Below are positions 6,779 to 7,799 of a DNA stretch of 7,799 nucleotides, in pieces. The stretch lies in contig CALGNW010000132.1 in assembly GCA_937958345.1 (NCBI GenBank), forward strand, positions 1-7,799, written 5' to 3'. The DNA is from an uncultured Neomegalonema sp. (lineage in GTDB: Bacteria > Pseudomonadota > Alphaproteobacteria > Rhodobacterales > Rhodobacteraceae). A program made the position numbers and the translations under genes. Numbering within the stretch: position 1 is the stretch's first letter; each line of letters starts with the position of its first letter. Below the pieces are notes generated by a model. It was not told the DNA's origin. It was given only the letters and a program-made list of their open reading frames with translations, and did not search any database.

Positions 6779-7668
6779 TGCCCCGCCTCCGACAGCTTTT
6801 GTTGTTGCCGCTGGAACAGAACAATCGGCACGATCAACAGCACCAGCAAAACAACTGCTACCGCCGAGGCCACCGGCCAATCACGGTTTGAGAAAAACTC
6901 GACCCACAGCGTTTTGCCGATCATCAGCGTACCGGACCCGCCCAGCAGATCGGGGATAACAAATTCGCCCATCGCCGGAATGAACACGAGAAAGCAACCG
7001 GCAATCACCCCCGGCAAAGACAACGGAAACGTCACCAGCCAGAATGCCGACAGGCGCGACGATCCCAAATCTTCGGCGGCCTCGATCAGCGACCAGTCCA
7101 TCTTTTCCAGCGCCGCATAGATCGGCAGGATCATAAACGGCAGATAGCTGTAGACGATGCCGATATAGACGGCGGTATTGGTGTTGAGGATTGTCAGCGG
7201 TTCGGCGATCACTCCAACGCTCAACAGGAACTGGTTCAGCAATCCTTCGGTTTTCAGAATACCGATCCACGCATAAACGCGGATCAGAAAACTCGTCCAG
7301 AACGGCAGGATCACCAGCATCACCAACAGCGCCCGCCACCGTTGCGGCGAACAGGCCAGCGCATAGGCAATCGGATACGCAACACTCAGCGTTATCAGCG
7401 TCGAAATCGCCGCGATGACGAACGATGACTTAAAGGCGTTCAGGTAAAGCGGATCATCCGCCAGCCATGTGTAGTTCTCAAAATCGAGCGCCGCCCAGTA
7501 TTCTTTGACCGCTTGCCAGCCGCCCGACAGATCCAGCTGCGGCGTATAGGGCGGGATCGAAACCGCAAGGTCCGACAACGACATCTTTAGGACGATAAAA
7601 AACGGCGCAAGGAAGAGCACTGCGAGCCACAGGTACGGGATCGCTATGACGAGGCGGGACGGTTTCAT
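6775..7668 (-). CDS. potH: Putrescine/spermidine-type ABC transporter permease (PotH/PotB-like)
   Basis: First inner-membrane permease subunit of the importer, 297 residues. Hydrophobic segments lie at about 6-28, 81-104, 112-136, 165-186, 212-236 and 266-286. There is the long periplasmic stretch after the first segment that is usual in PotH/PotB (about 30-78). LPFWTSFLIRVYAWIGIL (121-138) is a strong PotH/PotB marker. The ATPase-docking EAA loop is EAAEDLGSSRLSAFWLVTFP (196-215). The ATG at 7668 is chosen over an in-frame one at 7725 because it overlaps the potG stop as ATGA (7665-7668) and gives MKPSRLVIAIPYLWL, a normal family N-terminus. The longer form would lie inside potG. No strong ribosome-binding site is visible, so translation probably relies on coupling to potG. 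Confidence 0.94.
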   Translation of the reverse strand: MKPSRLVIAIPYLWLAVLFLAPFFIVLKMSLSDLAVSIPPYTPQLDLSGGWQAVKEYWAALDFENYTWLADDPLYLNAFKSSFVIAAISTLITLSVAYPIAYALACSPQRWRALLVMLVILPFWTSFLIRVYAWIGILKTEGLLNQFLLSVGVIAEPLTILNTNTAVYIGIVYSYLPFMILPIYAALEKMDWSLIEAAEDLGSSRLSAFWLVTFPLSLPGVIAGCFLVFIPAMGEFVIPDLLGGSGTLMIGKTLWVEFFSNRDWPVASAVAVVLLVLLIVPIVLFQRQQQKLSEAGQ

Positions 7669-7799
7669 TCCGCCAACACCAATCCGGCATCGGTGGACCA
7701 GCCAACCCAAACCGTTTGTTCCCACTCGATCCCGCGATTGGCCGAACGCCCCGCGTTGGTTTCCTGAGCTTTGATCACCTGACCGTTCTGCAATTCGAC
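7665..7799 (-). CDS. potG: Polyamine ABC transporter ATP-binding protein, C-terminal end (partial)
   Basis: The last 44 codons of a gene entering from the right edge, ending at a TGA that overlaps the potH ATG. The peptide runs VELQNGQVIKAQETN ... WEQTVWVGWSTDAGLVLAE. This is the final part of the C-terminal TOBE-type regulatory domain of PotG/PotA-like ATPases, including the usual 'V-W-x-x-W-x-x-D-A-G-x-V-L' ending. The nucleotide-binding domain lies outside the window, so Walker motifs cannot be checked. Its place directly upstream of two permease genes supports the call; potA is an equally fair name if the system takes up spermidine. Confidence 0.85.
   Translation of the reverse strand, partial: VELQNGQVIKAQETNAGRSANRGIEWEQTVWVGWSTDAGLVLAE

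Noticed and set aside
1..7799. CRISPR arrays, tRNA/rRNA genes, insertion sequences, phage or defence genes
   Set aside because: None was seen: no spaced repeat array, no structured RNA gene, no transposase or terminal inverted repeats. The window is essentially fully accounted for by metabolic and signalling genes.

Overview
The window looks like chromosomal DNA of an alphaproteobacterium, possibly of the Rhodobacterales. The basis is moderately high GC, tightly packed and translationally coupled genes, EtfB/EtfA of alphaproteobacterial type, and a Pot-type transporter linked to a glutamine-synthetase-like enzyme. This assignment comes from recognising proteins by eye, not from a database search.

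Layout. Positions 1-822 (+) hold the 3' part of a CBS-domain/GGDEF diguanylate cyclase whose start lies outside the window. A 210-bp gap follows, with a small nested hairpin and a 9-bp tandem repeat. Next comes the etfB-etfA pair (1033-2720, +), whose stop and start codons overlap, closed by a strong intrinsic terminator (2773-2802). Two small genes follow (2830-3249 and 3271-3672, +). Both encode unrecognised exported proteins, and by hand alignment they appear to be diverged tandem paralogues sharing a cysteine pair. The second meets the next gene tail to tail: both TAG stops lie in one CTAG palindrome at 3669-3672.

The rest of the window is one minus-strand operon, read right to left: potG (last 44 codons only), potH, potI, a puuA-like gamma-glutamylpolyamine synthetase gene, and a speB-like agmatinase gene. 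Junctions are ATGA overlaps or gaps of 2-6 nt, so one transcript with coupled translation is likely.

How the genes work together. PotG energises and PotH/PotI form the membrane channel of a putrescine/spermidine-type ABC importer. The ureohydrolase would convert agmatine to putrescine and urea. The PuuA-like ligase would gamma-glutamylate putrescine, the entry step of the Puu catabolic route. Import and internal production of putrescine would thus feed one ligase. The substrate-binding protein and the later Puu enzymes are not in the window. EtfAB is the general electron carrier between acyl-CoA and related dehydrogenases and the quinone pool, and has no visible tie to the polyamine operon.

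Most of the window is well-understood metabolism. The part least explained by known families is the pair of small exported paralogues between the etfA terminator and the polyamine operon.
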